From Streptomyces chattanoogensis (lineage in GTDB: Bacteria > Actinomycetota > Actinomycetes > Streptomycetales > Streptomycetaceae): DNA of 64,000 bases. The notes beneath the pieces are model-generated. The model was not told the origin of the DNA. It did not search any database and saw only the letters and a program-made list of their open reading frames with translations. Positions 42,913 to 52,917 of this stretch are shown one piece after another (the first letter of the stretch is position 1; each line of letters begins with the position of its first letter). A program made the position numbers and the translations under genes. Location of the stretch: NCBI RefSeq assembly GCF_001294335.1, contig NZ_LGKG01000149.1:1-64000 (forward strand), read 5' to 3'.

Positions 42913-44457
42913 TCACGCCCCCTGCGGCGTCAGTGCAGCCCCGGTCGACAGGCGGGGTCCGGTGGGCAGGAAGGCCGACCAGGCCGCCGGGATCGGGGCC
43001 GGCGTGACGTTCTCGTATCCCAGCCGGTTCTGCGCCTGTCGGGCCTCCGCGAGGCGGGCCTCGTGCTGCTCCTTGCGCTGCTTCGCCGAGCCCGATTCGC
43101 CGATGCCCGAGCCGTCCGTCGCGCTGTCGCCGTTGGACTGCATGGCGTAGCGCAGGCCGGTGTCCGTGACCAGGAAGGCGAAGCCCGAGTTGGTCGACGA
43201 ACCCGTGAACTGGCGGAAGAGCTGGCCCGAGCCCGGAGTTACGTACGCGCTGCTGGAGCCGGTGGGCAAGGTCGCCGGGAAGTGGGTGCCCGCCCACGTG
43301 CTCAGTGTGGTGGCGCCTTTGTCGGCCCCGTCGTCGTCCACGTCGCGCAGCACGTTGCACACGGTGTTCCGACTGCCCTCCGCAGTGCTCGCGGAATTGA
43401 CCCGATTCGGCTCCAGCTCCGGCCACTTCTTCTCCGCGCCGAAGGGCTGGCCCGGCGTGAAGGTGCCCGCGTTGACGGGCTTTGCACGGCCCGCCTGGCC
43501 GAGCTTGGCCAGTTCCCCGCTGTTGAGCAGGAGCTTCGCCGTGAAGTCCGAGATGGGGGCGACCCGGCCCCGTAGCACGACGTACTTCTGCACGCGAGTG
43601 CCGGAGCTCGCCTCCAGAACCATGCCGACCTTGTTCGCCTCCGGCTCCAGGCCGCCCGTGATGCCGGCGTCGGCCGTGGGAGGGTCTGGCAGCCGCGGGA
43701 AGCCGATCGCGTCCCCCTTGTGCAGGGTGTCCAGCCAGCCGGAGGAGACCCGCTGCGGGGTAGTGCCTCCGACCATCACGCGCAAGAGCGATTCGTTGTT
43801 CTCGACGGGGTACGCCGTGCCCTTGGCGTCGACCACATAGCGGGTTCCGTCCGGGCCCTGGACGTACAGCAGCTCGCCGGCGGTGAGGCGTTCGGATCCC
43901 TCGGTCCGGTTCATGTCGCGCTGGGCGAGGATGAACGCCGCCTTCTGGAGCGCGCGGCCGCCCTCGCCGGGCCGTTCGCAGACCGCCCAGCGCTTCTTCG
44001 CCCCGGCCTCTTCGGCCTCGGGCAGCCGGTCGGGGGCGTACGGGATGCCGAGGGTCGGGCCGTGCGGGATCTTGCCGCTGTCGAGCACCGACTCGTCGAC
44101 GTTGATGATCTTGCCCTTGTCCGGGGTGAGCAGGAGCTTCGCCGAGGACATGTTGAGGACGGGGTGCAGCTGGACTTTGCCGTCGGTCTTCAGCACCACA
44201 TAGCGGGTGGTCGACTTGCTGGAGATGATGACGTGCTCGCCCGCCTTGTCCCACCCCTGCGGCGCCGCCGGCTTGAACATCCCCCAGGCCCCGAACGCGG
44301 CCAGCAAGATGACCATGACGATCGCTCCCGGCAGCACCGCGCGCAGTGGCTGCGGCCATGCCTCCTCCGTGCCGCTCGCGCTCGGCTGCAGGAACTGTGC
44401 GATCAGCCGCCGTCTCGCGAAGGTGTAAGCGTTGAGTTCGTCCCGCCGTGATGCCAT
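42913..44457 (-). CDS. eccB: EccB, type VII secretion membrane component
   Basis: 514 residues. The start ASRRDELNAYTFARRRLIAQFLQP is typical of EccB. One membrane segment follows (about 40-60), then a large extracytoplasmic domain with repeated segments (RYVVLKTDGKVQLHPVLNMSSAKLLL) and two Cys residues (KKRWAVCE, NTVCNVL) that may form a disulfide. EccB, EccC, EccD and usually EccE make up the membrane channel. It lies between eccD and mycP in the same direction. Confidence 0.94.
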   Translation of the reverse strand: MASRRDELNAYTFARRRLIAQFLQPSASGTEEAWPQPLRAVLPGAIVMVILLAAFGAWGMFKPAAPQGWDKAGEHVIISSKSTTRYVVLKTDGKVQLHPVLNMSSAKLLLTPDKGKIINVDESVLDSGKIPHGPTLGIPYAPDRLPEAEEAGAKKRWAVCERPGEGGRALQKAAFILAQRDMNRTEGSERLTAGELLYVQGPDGTRYVVDAKGTAYPVENNESLLRVMVGGTTPQRVSSGWLDTLHKGDAIGFPRLPDPPTADAGITGGLEPEANKVGMVLEASSGTRVQKYVVLRGRVAPISDFTAKLLLNSGELAKLGQAGRAKPVNAGTFTPGQPFGAEKKWPELEPNRVNSASTAEGSRNTVCNVLRDVDDDGADKGATTLSTWAGTHFPATLPTGSSSAYVTPGSGQLFRQFTGSSTNSGFAFLVTDTGLRYAMQSNGDSATDGSGIGESGSAKQRKEQHEARLAEARQAQNRLGYENVTPAPIPAAWSAFLPTGPRLSTGAALTPQGA

Positions 44458-44553
44458 TGGATCCGTTGTCTCTTTCCCCCACCGGGCTTTCGGGTCCCCC
44501 GAGGTACCGGGGGCCTGCCGCGGTATTGATTGCTTAGGTCGCCGTACCGCGCC

Positions 44554-46062
44554 TCATGACGAAAGGGAGCGCATCCGGTGGTAGGCGTCGAACACCGCCA
44601 GGCACAGCGGGAGCAGCGTCAGGAGCACGAAGCTCTCCCCGATCTCGAGGAAGCGGCCCCAGAACGGTGTGACTCCCTTGCGCGGCACGATCAGCGCGAC
44701 GGCGGCGACGGCCGTGGCGACGACCGCCACCGCCACCGAGAGCCAGACCAGGCGGATGTCGAGCGCCGTGCCGTCGCCCCGTAGCGCCTTCAGGACCATG
44801 TCTGCGGGCGGGTTGAGGGAGAGACCAAGCCCCAGGAGCACCAGGGAGGCCAGACCCGCCGCGAGTGCGCAGCCCACCTGCACCGTGTGCCGGAAGAGGC
44901 GGGCGCGCGTCAGCATGGCCACGCCGGTGGCGAACGCGAGGAGCTGGGCCCACAGGTCGTCCGAGAAGCCGAGCACGGCGGCAGCTCCGACCGCTACCAG
45001 GGCGCAGCCGCCGACCAGGCCGAGGAGCAGCTCGTGCCCGCGCCGGGCCTGTGCCGCGATGCGTTCGGCGTCGATGTCGGCGTGCGGCTCGGGCTCTTCT
45101 TGGTAGTCGAGGCCGACGGCCGTACGGGGCGGGTCGAAGCCGATGGGGAGGCGGGCGAAGCGGATCGAGAGGCCGGGCAGGAACGCGAGCGTCCCGATGG
45201 CCAGCGGGGAGCAGACCGCGGCAGCCTCGGTCGGCTCCAGGCCGGTCAGCATGGCCACAAGCGTTACTACCAGGCCGATGGCGGAGGCGAAGACGAAGGC
45301 CACGAAGGGGCCGTCACCGCGGGGTGTGACGATCACGAGAAGCACCGAGGCCACGAGCACCGCCGCGCAGGCGAGCAGAAACTGCAGTCGGCCGACGCCC
45401 TGTCCGTCGGGCAACGGCAACAGCCCCGATCCGGCAACCCCCAGATTCGCCAGCGCTCCGATTCCGAGGGCGAGCGAGGAGCCGCGATCCCGGTACACCC
45501 GGGCACGTGCAACCGCGAGCGAGAGCAGCGTCAGGCCGGAGACCGCGGTCACGATGCCCGGCAGTCCGTGCATGTCGCGTTGAACGTCCGAGGTCCACGC
45601 CACGAAGGCGAGCAGGACGAGAAGGACGGCGGAGCCGAAGAGCCCGGCGCCGCGCATCAAAGTGTCGTCCCACAGTCTGCGGTCGCGGGAGACGGCGCTG
45701 GCGGTGGCGTGCGAGACGTCGTCGAAAACCGCGGGCGGGAGCGACTCGGAGAAGGGCCGCAGCGTGAGGAACTCGCCGTCGACGATGCGCTGGGCGGCCA
45801 GCGACCGCGACTCGTCGAGTACGGCACCGTCCCGCCGCACCAAGTGATAACCGACCGGCGCACCGGGCGCCGGGCTCTGCCTCGCAAGGCGGAGAATTTC
45901 CGGATAGAGATGCGCGAGTGGAATGTCGTCGGGCAATGCCACATCGACGCGACTGTCGGGCGCCGCGACGACGACACGGCGAAAACCGGTGCCGCGGCCG
46001 GCTTGCCCCCTGGGGCCGGGGAGCCCGCCCGCGTGGCCCGCCGCTTGAACCGTCGAACTCAC
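44554..46062 (-). CDS. eccD: EccD, type VII secretion integral membrane protein
   Basis: 502 residues from the GTG at 46062, which has GGGGGAAGAG upstream. The upstream frame extension looks non-coding. The first about 90 residues form the ubiquitin-like cytoplasmic domain of EccD (FRRVVVAAPDSRVDVALP...LTLRPF). It is followed by about eleven hydrophobic segments, the expected number. EccD forms the transmembrane pore scaffold of ESX systems. It is the first gene of the leftward T7SS operon and is divergent from eccC. Confidence 0.93.
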   Translation of the reverse strand: MSSTVQAAGHAGGLPGPRGQAGRGTGFRRVVVAAPDSRVDVALPDDIPLAHLYPEILRLARQSPAPGAPVGYHLVRRDGAVLDESRSLAAQRIVDGEFLTLRPFSESLPPAVFDDVSHATASAVSRDRRLWDDTLMRGAGLFGSAVLLVLLAFVAWTSDVQRDMHGLPGIVTAVSGLTLLSLAVARARVYRDRGSSLALGIGALANLGVAGSGLLPLPDGQGVGRLQFLLACAAVLVASVLLVIVTPRGDGPFVAFVFASAIGLVVTLVAMLTGLEPTEAAAVCSPLAIGTLAFLPGLSIRFARLPIGFDPPRTAVGLDYQEEPEPHADIDAERIAAQARRGHELLLGLVGGCALVAVGAAAVLGFSDDLWAQLLAFATGVAMLTRARLFRHTVQVGCALAAGLASLVLLGLGLSLNPPADMVLKALRGDGTALDIRLVWLSVAVAVVATAVAAVALIVPRKGVTPFWGRFLEIGESFVLLTLLPLCLAVFDAYHRMRSLSS

Positions 46063-46311
46063 CTGAACTCTTCCCCCTCCACGCTGTCTCGGGTCTTGAG
46101 GCCGGCCCTCCGGCTTGCCTGCGCCTCCTGGCCTTATCCCCAACAGTCCCGAACATCCCCGAATTTATTGACTCTCCGCGGGTGTGCACACGCGCCCCGT
46201 CACCCTATCGCTCACGGTGTGATTGTTCGTCAGTAGGATCCCCAGCGGATGGAGCCGGCGCCACGGGGGCGCGAGGGGGCTTTTCCGTCCAGCGAGGGGA
46301 GGGGTGCAGCT
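46063..46311. promoter_or_regulatory. Divergent promoter region between eccD and eccC
   Basis: 249 bp that must drive both T7SS directions. An A/T-richer patch (GAATTTATTGACT, about 46160-46172) stands out. A TAGGAT at 46234-46239 could be a -10 for eccC, but no good -35 is seen. Confidence 0.45.
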
Positions 46312-49300
46312 TTGAGTCAGATCGTGGTCAAGCGGCCGCCGCGGGCTCTGCCGACGGAAGTGCCTGCCGAGCCGGTCCAGTTGCAGCCTCCGCCCGAGCT
46401 GCCGCGAGGACAGCAAGAGGGTGCGCTCATGCAGCTGCTCCCGATGCTCGGCATGGGCGGTTCCGTCGTCTTCTTCTTCATGACCCCGAACCCCGTCATG
46501 CGGATCATGGGCATGGTCATGGTCGCGTCAACGGTCGGCATGGGCATTGCGATGCTCGTTCGCTATCGGCGCGGCACTCAGGGACAGCTCGCCGATATGC
46601 GGCGCGACTACCTGAAGTACCTGGCGAAAACAAGGCGTTCGGTCGCCAAAACAGCGCGCCTACAGCGCGACGCCCAGTTCTATCTGCACCCCGCCCCGGA
46701 GCAGCTCTGGGCCCTCGTCGCCGAGGGCAGCCGCACTTGGGAACGCCGCGTCAGCGACGACGACTTCGCCCAGGTACGGATCGGCCTGGGCAGCCAGCAG
46801 CTCGCCACCCCGCTGATCGCGCCGGAGACCGCGCCCGTCGACGAGCTCGAACCCCTCACCGCGAGCGCCATGTCGAAGTTCCTCACCGCACACGATGCCC
46901 TGGACGGCCTGCCCCTGGCGGTCTCGCTGCGCGCCTTCTACCACGTGACCGTCAGCGGCGAGGAGGAGTCCGTCCGGGCCTCGGCACGCGCCCTCGTCGC
47001 CTCGCTGGTTTCCCTGCACTCGCCCGACGACCTGGTCGTCGGCATCGCCGCCGCCCCGGACACCGCGCCCCAGTGGGAGTGGGCCAAGTGGCTGCCGCAC
47101 GCCAAGGGCGAGAGCACCGACGGCGCCGGCAGCAACCGGCTCATCACCACCAGCGCGGCGGACCTCGAAGAACTGCTCCAGGAACGGTTCGAAGGCCGCC
47201 CCCGCTTCCAGCCCGGCGGCCAGCCGCTCCTGGAGCAGCCGCACATCATCGTCGTACTCGACGGGGCGGCTCTGTCCCCGATGTCCGCGCTCGCCGCGGC
47301 CGAAGGCATGCAGGGCGTCACCGTCGTCGAGCTCGTACCGGGCAGGATCACCGGCGCGCTCGGTGACCTCTCGGTCGATGTGCACCCCGGGACCCTGCGC
47401 CTGGAGTCCGGGCAGGGGCTCGTGTACGAGGGCACGCCGGACCGCCTCAGCCATGAGGCGGCGGAGGCACTGGCCCTTCAGCTCGCCCCGCTCTACATGG
47501 CCTCGGGCGGCGACTCGGACGAGCCGCTCCTGGCCAACCTCGAGTTCACCGAGCTGCTGAACCTGGGGGATGCCGAATCCGTGGACGTCGCCCGGACCTG
47601 GCGGCCCCGCTCCCGTACGGAGCGGCTGCGCGTCCCCATCGGCGTCGGCGAGGACGGCACCCCGGTGATGCTCGACCTGAAGGAGGCCGCCCAGGAGGGG
47701 ATGGGCCCACACGGCCTCTGCGTGGGCGCCACCGGCTCCGGCAAGTCCGAGCTCCTGCGCACCCTCGTCCTCGGACTCGCGGTGACCCACTCCTCGGAGA
47801 CGCTCAACTTCGTCCTCGCCGACTTCAAGGGCGGCGCCACCTTCGCCGGCATGGCGGACCTGCCGCACGTGGCCGCGGTGATCACCAACCTCGCCGACGA
47901 CCTGACCCTGGTGGACCGCATGGGAGACTCCATCCGCGGCGAGCTCAACCGCCGCCAGGAGCTGCTGCGCCAGGCGGGCAACTTCGCCAACATCCACGAC
48001 TACGAGAAGGCCCGCGCCGCCGGCGCCGCCCTGGACCCCATCCCGTCCCTGGTCCTGGTCATCGACGAGTTCAGCGAACTCCTCACCGCCAAGCCCGATT
48101 TCATCGAGATGTTCGTGCAGATCGGCCGCATCGGCCGCTCCCTGGGCGTCCATCTCCTCCTCGCCTCGCAACGCCTCGAAGAAGGACGGCTGCGCGGCCT
48201 GGAGACCTACCTCTCGTACCGCATCGGCCTGCGCACGTTCTCCGAGGCGGAGTCGCGGGCGGCGCTCGGCGTCCCGGACGCCTACCACCTGCCGAACGTC
48301 CCCGGCTCGGGCTACCTGAAGTACGGCACCGACGAGATGGACCGCTTCAAGGCCGCCTACGTCTCCGGAGCGCACCGACCGACCTCGGACCGCCCCGTAA
48401 TGGCCGACGGGCAGCTGCCGGTAGACCGCCGCACCGTCCCGTTCACCGCCGCCCCCGTACCAGTGCACTACAGACAACCCGACCCGCGGACCGTCGTACC
48501 GGACCCACGGTCCCGGGCGGAAGACGACGCCCTCGCAGACACGGTGCTCGACGTCGTCGTACGCCAGCTGGAGGGCCAGGGCCCGGCCGCACATCAGGTG
48601 TGGCTGCCGCCGCTCGACAACCCGCCCCCGCTGGACCACCTGCTACCCGGCCTCGCAGGCGTGCAGAACCGCGGCCTGACCCAGCCCGGCTACGAGGGCG
48701 CGGGCCGGCTCGTCGTCCCCCTCGGCGTCGTCGACAAGCCCTACGAACAGCGCCGCGACACCCTCTACCGGGACTTCTCCGGCGCCGCCGGTCATATGCA
48801 GATCATCGGCGGCCCGCAGTCCGGCAAGTCGACGCTGCTTCGCGCCATCGCCTCCTCCTTCGCGCTCACCCACACACCGCAGGAAGTCCAGTTCTACGGG
48901 CTGGACTTCGGCGGTGGCGGCATGGCCTCCCTCTCCGGACTGCCGCACGTCGGCGGCGTCGCCTCACGCCTCGACCCCGAGCGGGTGCGCCGCACCGTCG
49001 CCGAGGTCTACGGCGTCCTCACCCGCCGGGAGGAGTACTTCCGCAGCGCGGGCATCGACTCCATCGCGACCTTCCGCCGCATGCGCGCCCGCGGCGAGAT
49101 CTCAGTGACCGACCAGCCATGGGGCGACGTCTTCCTGCTGATCGACGGCTGGGGCAACTTCCGTACGGAGTACGAGGCCCTGGAGTCCGCGGTCCTCGAC
49201 ATCGCCGCGCGCGGCCTCGGCTACGGCATCCACCTGGTGCTCACCGCCTCGCGCGCCATGGAGGTCCGGGCCAACCTCAAGGACCTGCTCATGAACCGCC

Positions 49301-50286
49301 TGGAGCTGCGGCTCGGCGACACCATGGACTCCGAACTGGACCGCAAGGCCGCAGCCAACGTGCCACCAGGCGTCCCCGGCCGGGGCATCACCCCCGACGG
49401 ACTGCACTTCATGGCCGCGGTCCCGCGCATCGACGGCATCCACTCCGACACCAACCTGTCCGACGCCACCGCCGCCATGACCAAGGAAGTCGCCCGGCAC
49501 TGGCCCGCTCCCGGAGCTCCGGCCGTCCGCCTGCTGCCCCGCGAACTGCCGCTCGCCCAGCTCCCGGCCGGGCATGCGGCACCGGAACAGGGACTTGCCT
49601 TCGCCCTCGACGAAACCAACCTGGAGCCGGTCTTCCTCAACTTCGAACAGGACCCGTTCTTCCTCGTCTTCGGCGAGAGCGAGTCCGGCAAGTCCAACCT
49701 GCTGCGCCTGCTCATCAAGCAGCTGGCCGACCGCTACGACGGCGACAGCTGCAAGATGTTCGTGATCGACAACCGCAGGTCCCTGCTCGACGCGGCCCCG
49801 CCCTCCCACCTGGCGGAGTACGTCCCGATGTCCAACGCCATGGACCACCATGTGGAGGCACTCGCAGGCCTGATCAAGCGCCGCACACCCTCACCGGACA
49901 TCACCGCGCAGGAGTTGCGGGAACGCAGCTGGTGGCAGGGGCCGAAGGTGTACGTGATCGTCGACGACTACGACCTCGTCTCCACGTCGGCCGGCAACCC
50001 CCTCGCTCCGCTCACCGAACTCCTGCCCTTCGCCCGGGATGTGGGCATCCGCTTCATCGTCGCCCGCAACACGGCGGGCGCGAGCCGTTCCTCGTACGAG
50101 CCCTTCATACAGCGGATCAAGGAGCTGGGCGCGCAGGGCGTGGTGCTCTCCGGCGACCCGGAGGAGGGCGACATCCTCGGGAACGTCCGGCCTCGGCCGA
50201 TGCCGCCGGGGCGGGGCGTCTTCGTCTCGCGCCGACGGGGTAATCCGCTGGTGCAGACGGGGCTCACGGAGATGGGGCACGAGTGA
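46312..50286 (+). CDS. eccC: EccC, FtsK/SpoIIIE-type ATPase of the T7SS
   Basis: 1324 residues from the TTG at 46312 (SQIVVKRPPRALP, the usual EccC start), preceded by GGGGAGGGG; frame upstream is not conserved. Two membrane segments follow (about 50-90). There are three ATPase domains with Walker A at GATGSGKSELL (from 472), GGPQSGKSTLL (from 833) and GESESGKSNLL (from 1121). The acidic Walker B in the first is LVLVIDEFSELL. EccC recognises WXG100-type substrates and powers export. It is a single fused protein here rather than the split EccCa/EccCb of some mycobacteria. Confidence 0.96.
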   Translation: MSQIVVKRPPRALPTEVPAEPVQLQPPPELPRGQQEGALMQLLPMLGMGGSVVFFFMTPNPVMRIMGMVMVASTVGMGIAMLVRYRRGTQGQLADMRRDYLKYLAKTRRSVAKTARLQRDAQFYLHPAPEQLWALVAEGSRTWERRVSDDDFAQVRIGLGSQQLATPLIAPETAPVDELEPLTASAMSKFLTAHDALDGLPLAVSLRAFYHVTVSGEEESVRASARALVASLVSLHSPDDLVVGIAAAPDTAPQWEWAKWLPHAKGESTDGAGSNRLITTSAADLEELLQERFEGRPRFQPGGQPLLEQPHIIVVLDGAALSPMSALAAAEGMQGVTVVELVPGRITGALGDLSVDVHPGTLRLESGQGLVYEGTPDRLSHEAAEALALQLAPLYMASGGDSDEPLLANLEFTELLNLGDAESVDVARTWRPRSRTERLRVPIGVGEDGTPVMLDLKEAAQEGMGPHGLCVGATGSGKSELLRTLVLGLAVTHSSETLNFVLADFKGGATFAGMADLPHVAAVITNLADDLTLVDRMGDSIRGELNRRQELLRQAGNFANIHDYEKARAAGAALDPIPSLVLVIDEFSELLTAKPDFIEMFVQIGRIGRSLGVHLLLASQRLEEGRLRGLETYLSYRIGLRTFSEAESRAALGVPDAYHLPNVPGSGYLKYGTDEMDRFKAAYVSGAHRPTSDRPVMADGQLPVDRRTVPFTAAPVPVHYRQPDPRTVVPDPRSRAEDDALADTVLDVVVRQLEGQGPAAHQVWLPPLDNPPPLDHLLPGLAGVQNRGLTQPGYEGAGRLVVPLGVVDKPYEQRRDTLYRDFSGAAGHMQIIGGPQSGKSTLLRAIASSFALTHTPQEVQFYGLDFGGGGMASLSGLPHVGGVASRLDPERVRRTVAEVYGVLTRREEYFRSAGIDSIATFRRMRARGEISVTDQPWGDVFLLIDGWGNFRTEYEALESAVLDIAARGLGYGIHLVLTASRAMEVRANLKDLLMNRLELRLGDTMDSELDRKAAANVPPGVPGRGITPDGLHFMAAVPRIDGIHSDTNLSDATAAMTKEVARHWPAPGAPAVRLLPRELPLAQLPAGHAAPEQGLAFALDETNLEPVFLNFEQDPFFLVFGESESGKSNLLRLLIKQLADRYDGDSCKMFVIDNRRSLLDAAPPSHLAEYVPMSNAMDHHVEALAGLIKRRTPSPDITAQELRERSWWQGPKVYVIVDDYDLVSTSAGNPLAPLTELLPFARDVGIRFIVARNTAGASRSSYEPFIQRIKELGAQGVVLSGDPEEGDILGNVRPRPMPPGRGVFVSRRRGNPLVQTGLTEMGHE

Positions 50287-50434
50287 GTGAACCACCCCGG
50301 TTTCGGTAGAGATCTCGGCATGCCCTGGGTTGTGGAACCGCCATTCGAATTGCATAGCAGATTCGACCTGGGCCAGTTGGGTGATTCGGGCGGATGGAAG
50401 CAATTCCTTGGCTCGGCCGACACGTTGACCAAGC

Positions 50435-50740
50435 ATGAGGATCTCGCCAGTTGTTCCGGTTTTGAAGCGCGTTGTTCCAGTCTTGATGGCTTCGGCGCTC
50501 CTCCTTATTGCGACCGCAGTCCCGGCAGCGGCTGACACCAGTTCCTGTACTCACGATTTCACAGGGCCTCAGGTGTGCATCCGCCTTGATGGCCGTAATC
50601 ACTTGAATTCTGTGACGGCGATCTGGACCAATCCCTCCCGAGGTACGAAGCACCGGAAGGTCATCCTCTTCATCAACGGACGGCGCTTCAGCGCCGCCCA
50701 GGCGCGCCGGGTCGGAGACACGCTCAGCCACACGTGGTGA
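50435..50740 (+). pseudogene. Small secreted protein, interrupted by TGA
   Basis: 101 residues with a signal peptide (VPVLMASALLLIATAVPAAADT) and Cys residues (SSCTHDF, QVCIRL). The TGA at 50738-50740 is followed in the same frame by 34 more protein-like codons (AFDTGTDTKLCVKFADISRMACEM...) to a second TGA at 50842-50844. These would provide the two further Cys residues needed for pairing. The gene is probably decayed by a nonsense mutation, or is read through. The family is unknown. Confidence 0.6.
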
Positions 50741-50853
50741 GCGTTCGACACCGGGACCGATACCAAACTGTGTGTCAAATTCGCGGATATCTCGAGGATG
50801 GCTTGCGAGATGACCAGGTACATCGGTGACCGCGCGCAGCTCTGACAAAGCGT

Positions 50854-50897
50854 GCACCGGCAGTATTACCGCCTACCAGGGGTGACGCTGCCGGTGC
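50854..50897 (+). terminator. Hairpin after the secreted-protein gene
   Basis: GCACCGGCAG (50854-50863) pairs perfectly with CTGCCGGTGC (50888-50897) around a 24-nt loop, 9 bp after the second TGA (50842-50844). This supports that codon as the original end of the gene. Confidence 0.6.
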
Positions 50898-50983
50898 GCC
50901 TGGGTCCAGTCCCAAGTGCGCCAGCTCTCATCAAGCTGAGGTGACCTGCTGGGCGAGCCACCGGCGACGAGGACGCCGCCGCG

Positions 50984-52054
50984 ATGATGGATCACGCCCG
51001 TGCCTGGTGCGAGACGCTCGGCGCCGACGCTGCCTCACCCCCACCGGCTCCGGACCCCTCCAGCGGCCGCAAGGGCGAACTGGCCGAAGCCATCGGCAAG
51101 GTCACCAGCCAAGTCCAGGCGAACGAGGCCGCCCAGGCCCAAGCCGAGGCAAAGGTCGCCGCAGCTCGAGCTACCCGCGCACAGGCCAAGACGGCCCAGG
51201 CCGCCCAGGCACGGCAGGCGGCGAAGACCGCTGAGAAGGTGTTCTCCTCCGATGGGCGCCTCTTCACCCCGGGGGAATCCCCCAGGGGCCGAGGCCACCG
51301 CTCGCCGGTGACCGGCACCCGGCCACCACAGGCAGGCGAAAAGGCCGCCGCCGGACGGCTGGCGCGGGCCCTGCGGGCCGCCGCCTACCGCGAACGCGCC
51401 ACCACCCACATCGCCTCCGCCGCCCCACCCGGCCGCCTCAACATGCGCCAGGCCCTGGCCCGCGACGCCCAACGCGCCGCAGGCGCCACCCCCACCGCAA
51501 CACCCTGGACCCGCACCATCAACCGCCCCAGCCCCACCCCACCCCTGCGGGTCGGGATCGCCGTCGACGTTTCCGGTTCCATGCATGCCGCCACCGTCCC
51601 CATTGCCTCGGCCGCCTGGATCCTCGCCAAGGCCACCGCCCTGACCGACCCCGACTCCCTCACCGCCACCGTCGCCTACGACCGATCCGTCACCGCCATC
51701 ACCGCCCCCGGACGCACCCCCACCCGCGTCACACAATTCAACGCCAAGGGAATGGGCCACAGCCTCGCCGAAGCCACCGACGCCCTCACAGCCGGCCTCA
51801 ACCTCGACCGCCCCGGCGCAGGCCGCCTCCTCGTCATCGCCTCCGACGGCTACTACCACCCCGACGAAGCCAAGCGCGCCGAAACACGCATCGCCGCGCT
51901 ACGGAAGGCAGGTTGCGCGGTGCTGTGGCTTGCCTTCGCCCCAGACCCCCAACCCCTCCCCAACACCACCGTGCTGGAACTGACCGACCCGGCCCAGGCC
52001 ATCACTGCCATTAGCAAAGCCGCCACCGCCGCCCTGACCGCCACCAATCCCTGA
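50984..52054 (+). CDS. VWA-domain protein, probably 5'-truncated
   Basis: 356 residues. There is an Ala-rich helical region (about 30-90), a basic segment, then a von Willebrand factor A domain with the MIDAS motif GIAVDVSGSMH (DxSxS) and a later VIASDGYYHPDEAK. Metal-dependent VWA domains bind protein partners, often together with AAA+ ATPases; none is adjacent. The protein-like frame (ATGDEDAAAMMDHARAWCETLGA) begins before the ATG but is stopped by a TGA near 50940, so the true N-terminus seems lost. A fragment of a second copy is at 4453-4600. Confidence 0.72.
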   Translation: MMDHARAWCETLGADAASPPPAPDPSSGRKGELAEAIGKVTSQVQANEAAQAQAEAKVAAARATRAQAKTAQAAQARQAAKTAEKVFSSDGRLFTPGESPRGRGHRSPVTGTRPPQAGEKAAAGRLARALRAAAYRERATTHIASAAPPGRLNMRQALARDAQRAAGATPTATPWTRTINRPSPTPPLRVGIAVDVSGSMHAATVPIASAAWILAKATALTDPDSLTATVAYDRSVTAITAPGRTPTRVTQFNAKGMGHSLAEATDALTAGLNLDRPGAGRLLVIASDGYYHPDEAKRAETRIAALRKAGCAVLWLAFAPDPQPLPNTTVLELTDPAQAITAISKAATAALTATNP

Positions 52055-52192
52055 CGGCCCGCCGCCCGGCATCGGCCGAAACGGCCCGCCATGGGCCGCG
52101 GGATGCGCGCACGGCATACGCGACCAGTCATCGCAGCAGGACCTGTTGCCCGGTGACGAACCGGGAAACAGGCATCTCAGAGGGCTACGGCG

Positions 52193-52440
52193 ATGCGAGG
52201 CAGCGCCTTGTTGTGCACCGGCCCAACAGCCAGACCGACGCGGCCCCCGATCCGACGAACGTGGCGGCCACCCATCTGGACCGCTGCGCGGAGTGCCGGG
52301 AGGTACATCGAGCAGCTTGCCCTCGCCGGCGACGGGCTGCCCGGCCGCGAACCGCCAGCCGGATTCGAAATCCCCCGGTGTCTCACCGGCTGTGCCGGGC
52401 CGAGGCGGCGCGCGACGGACGCGTGACCGCGCGCGGCGTC
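52193..52440 (+). pseudogene. Remnant resembling a zinc-finger anti-sigma factor
   Basis: One frame has ATHLDRCAECREV, the Cys-x2-Cys end of a zinc-finger anti-sigma domain. After a frameshift the next frame continues YIEQLALAGDGLPGREPP. No frame is open across both. No sigma-factor gene is nearby. This is a low-confidence call. Confidence 0.35.
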
Positions 52441-52639
52441 GGGTTCCGGCGCGAGGGATTTCGCAACGGCGTACGGCTGCGGATCGCAGCTGCCGCTGGC
52501 GCGCTCGGCTTCGGTTCGCCGGATGGCTGGTGGCACGGCCATCGAAAACGTGACGGCGGGCCCCACACACGGCCCGTCCACGTCGGGCTGGCAATAGTTC
52601 AGGCGCAGCTGACCGGAGCCGGTACGGGGTATACGGAGT

Positions 52640-52901
52640 CGGCCGGTGAGATCTACGTCCCTCCTGGGGCGGCGGACTCACCGGCCGCGGGGTGTTCATG
52701 TACGCCGATCTCGGCGACGCCGGGGCGCGGTACAGCGGGAAGGTCACCTGCGTGCTCGAGCGCATCGACGGTACGACCGTCCGACTCGGCACCTTCCACG
52801 TCCACAACGGATACGGTTCCTGGGGCACCCGCGCCCCCAGCACCCTCCTGACCGCGATCGACGGCAGCGTCCTGGCCACCGCCCACTTCGGTGCGCGGTA
52901 A
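52640..52901 (+). pseudogene. C-terminal piece of an unknown beta-rich protein
   Basis: The frame reads GRGVFMYADLGDAGARYSGKV and TTVRLGTFHVHNGYGSWGTRAP and ends at the TAA at 52899-52901. It looks like a beta-sheet domain but lacks a credible start; the upstream half is in another frame. The original protein is not recognised. Confidence 0.4.
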
Positions 52902-52917
52902 GCACTCCCTTGGAAGC

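Noticed and set aside
42251..44482. 743-codon minus-strand frame overlapping eccB and mycP
   Set aside because: Same strand but a different frame from two well-supported genes; the translation is Arg/Gly-rich and meaningless.
50287..50535. Small frame starting with GTG directly after the eccC stop
   Set aside because: No ribosome-binding site, no recognisable sequence, and it overlaps the better supported secreted-protein gene.
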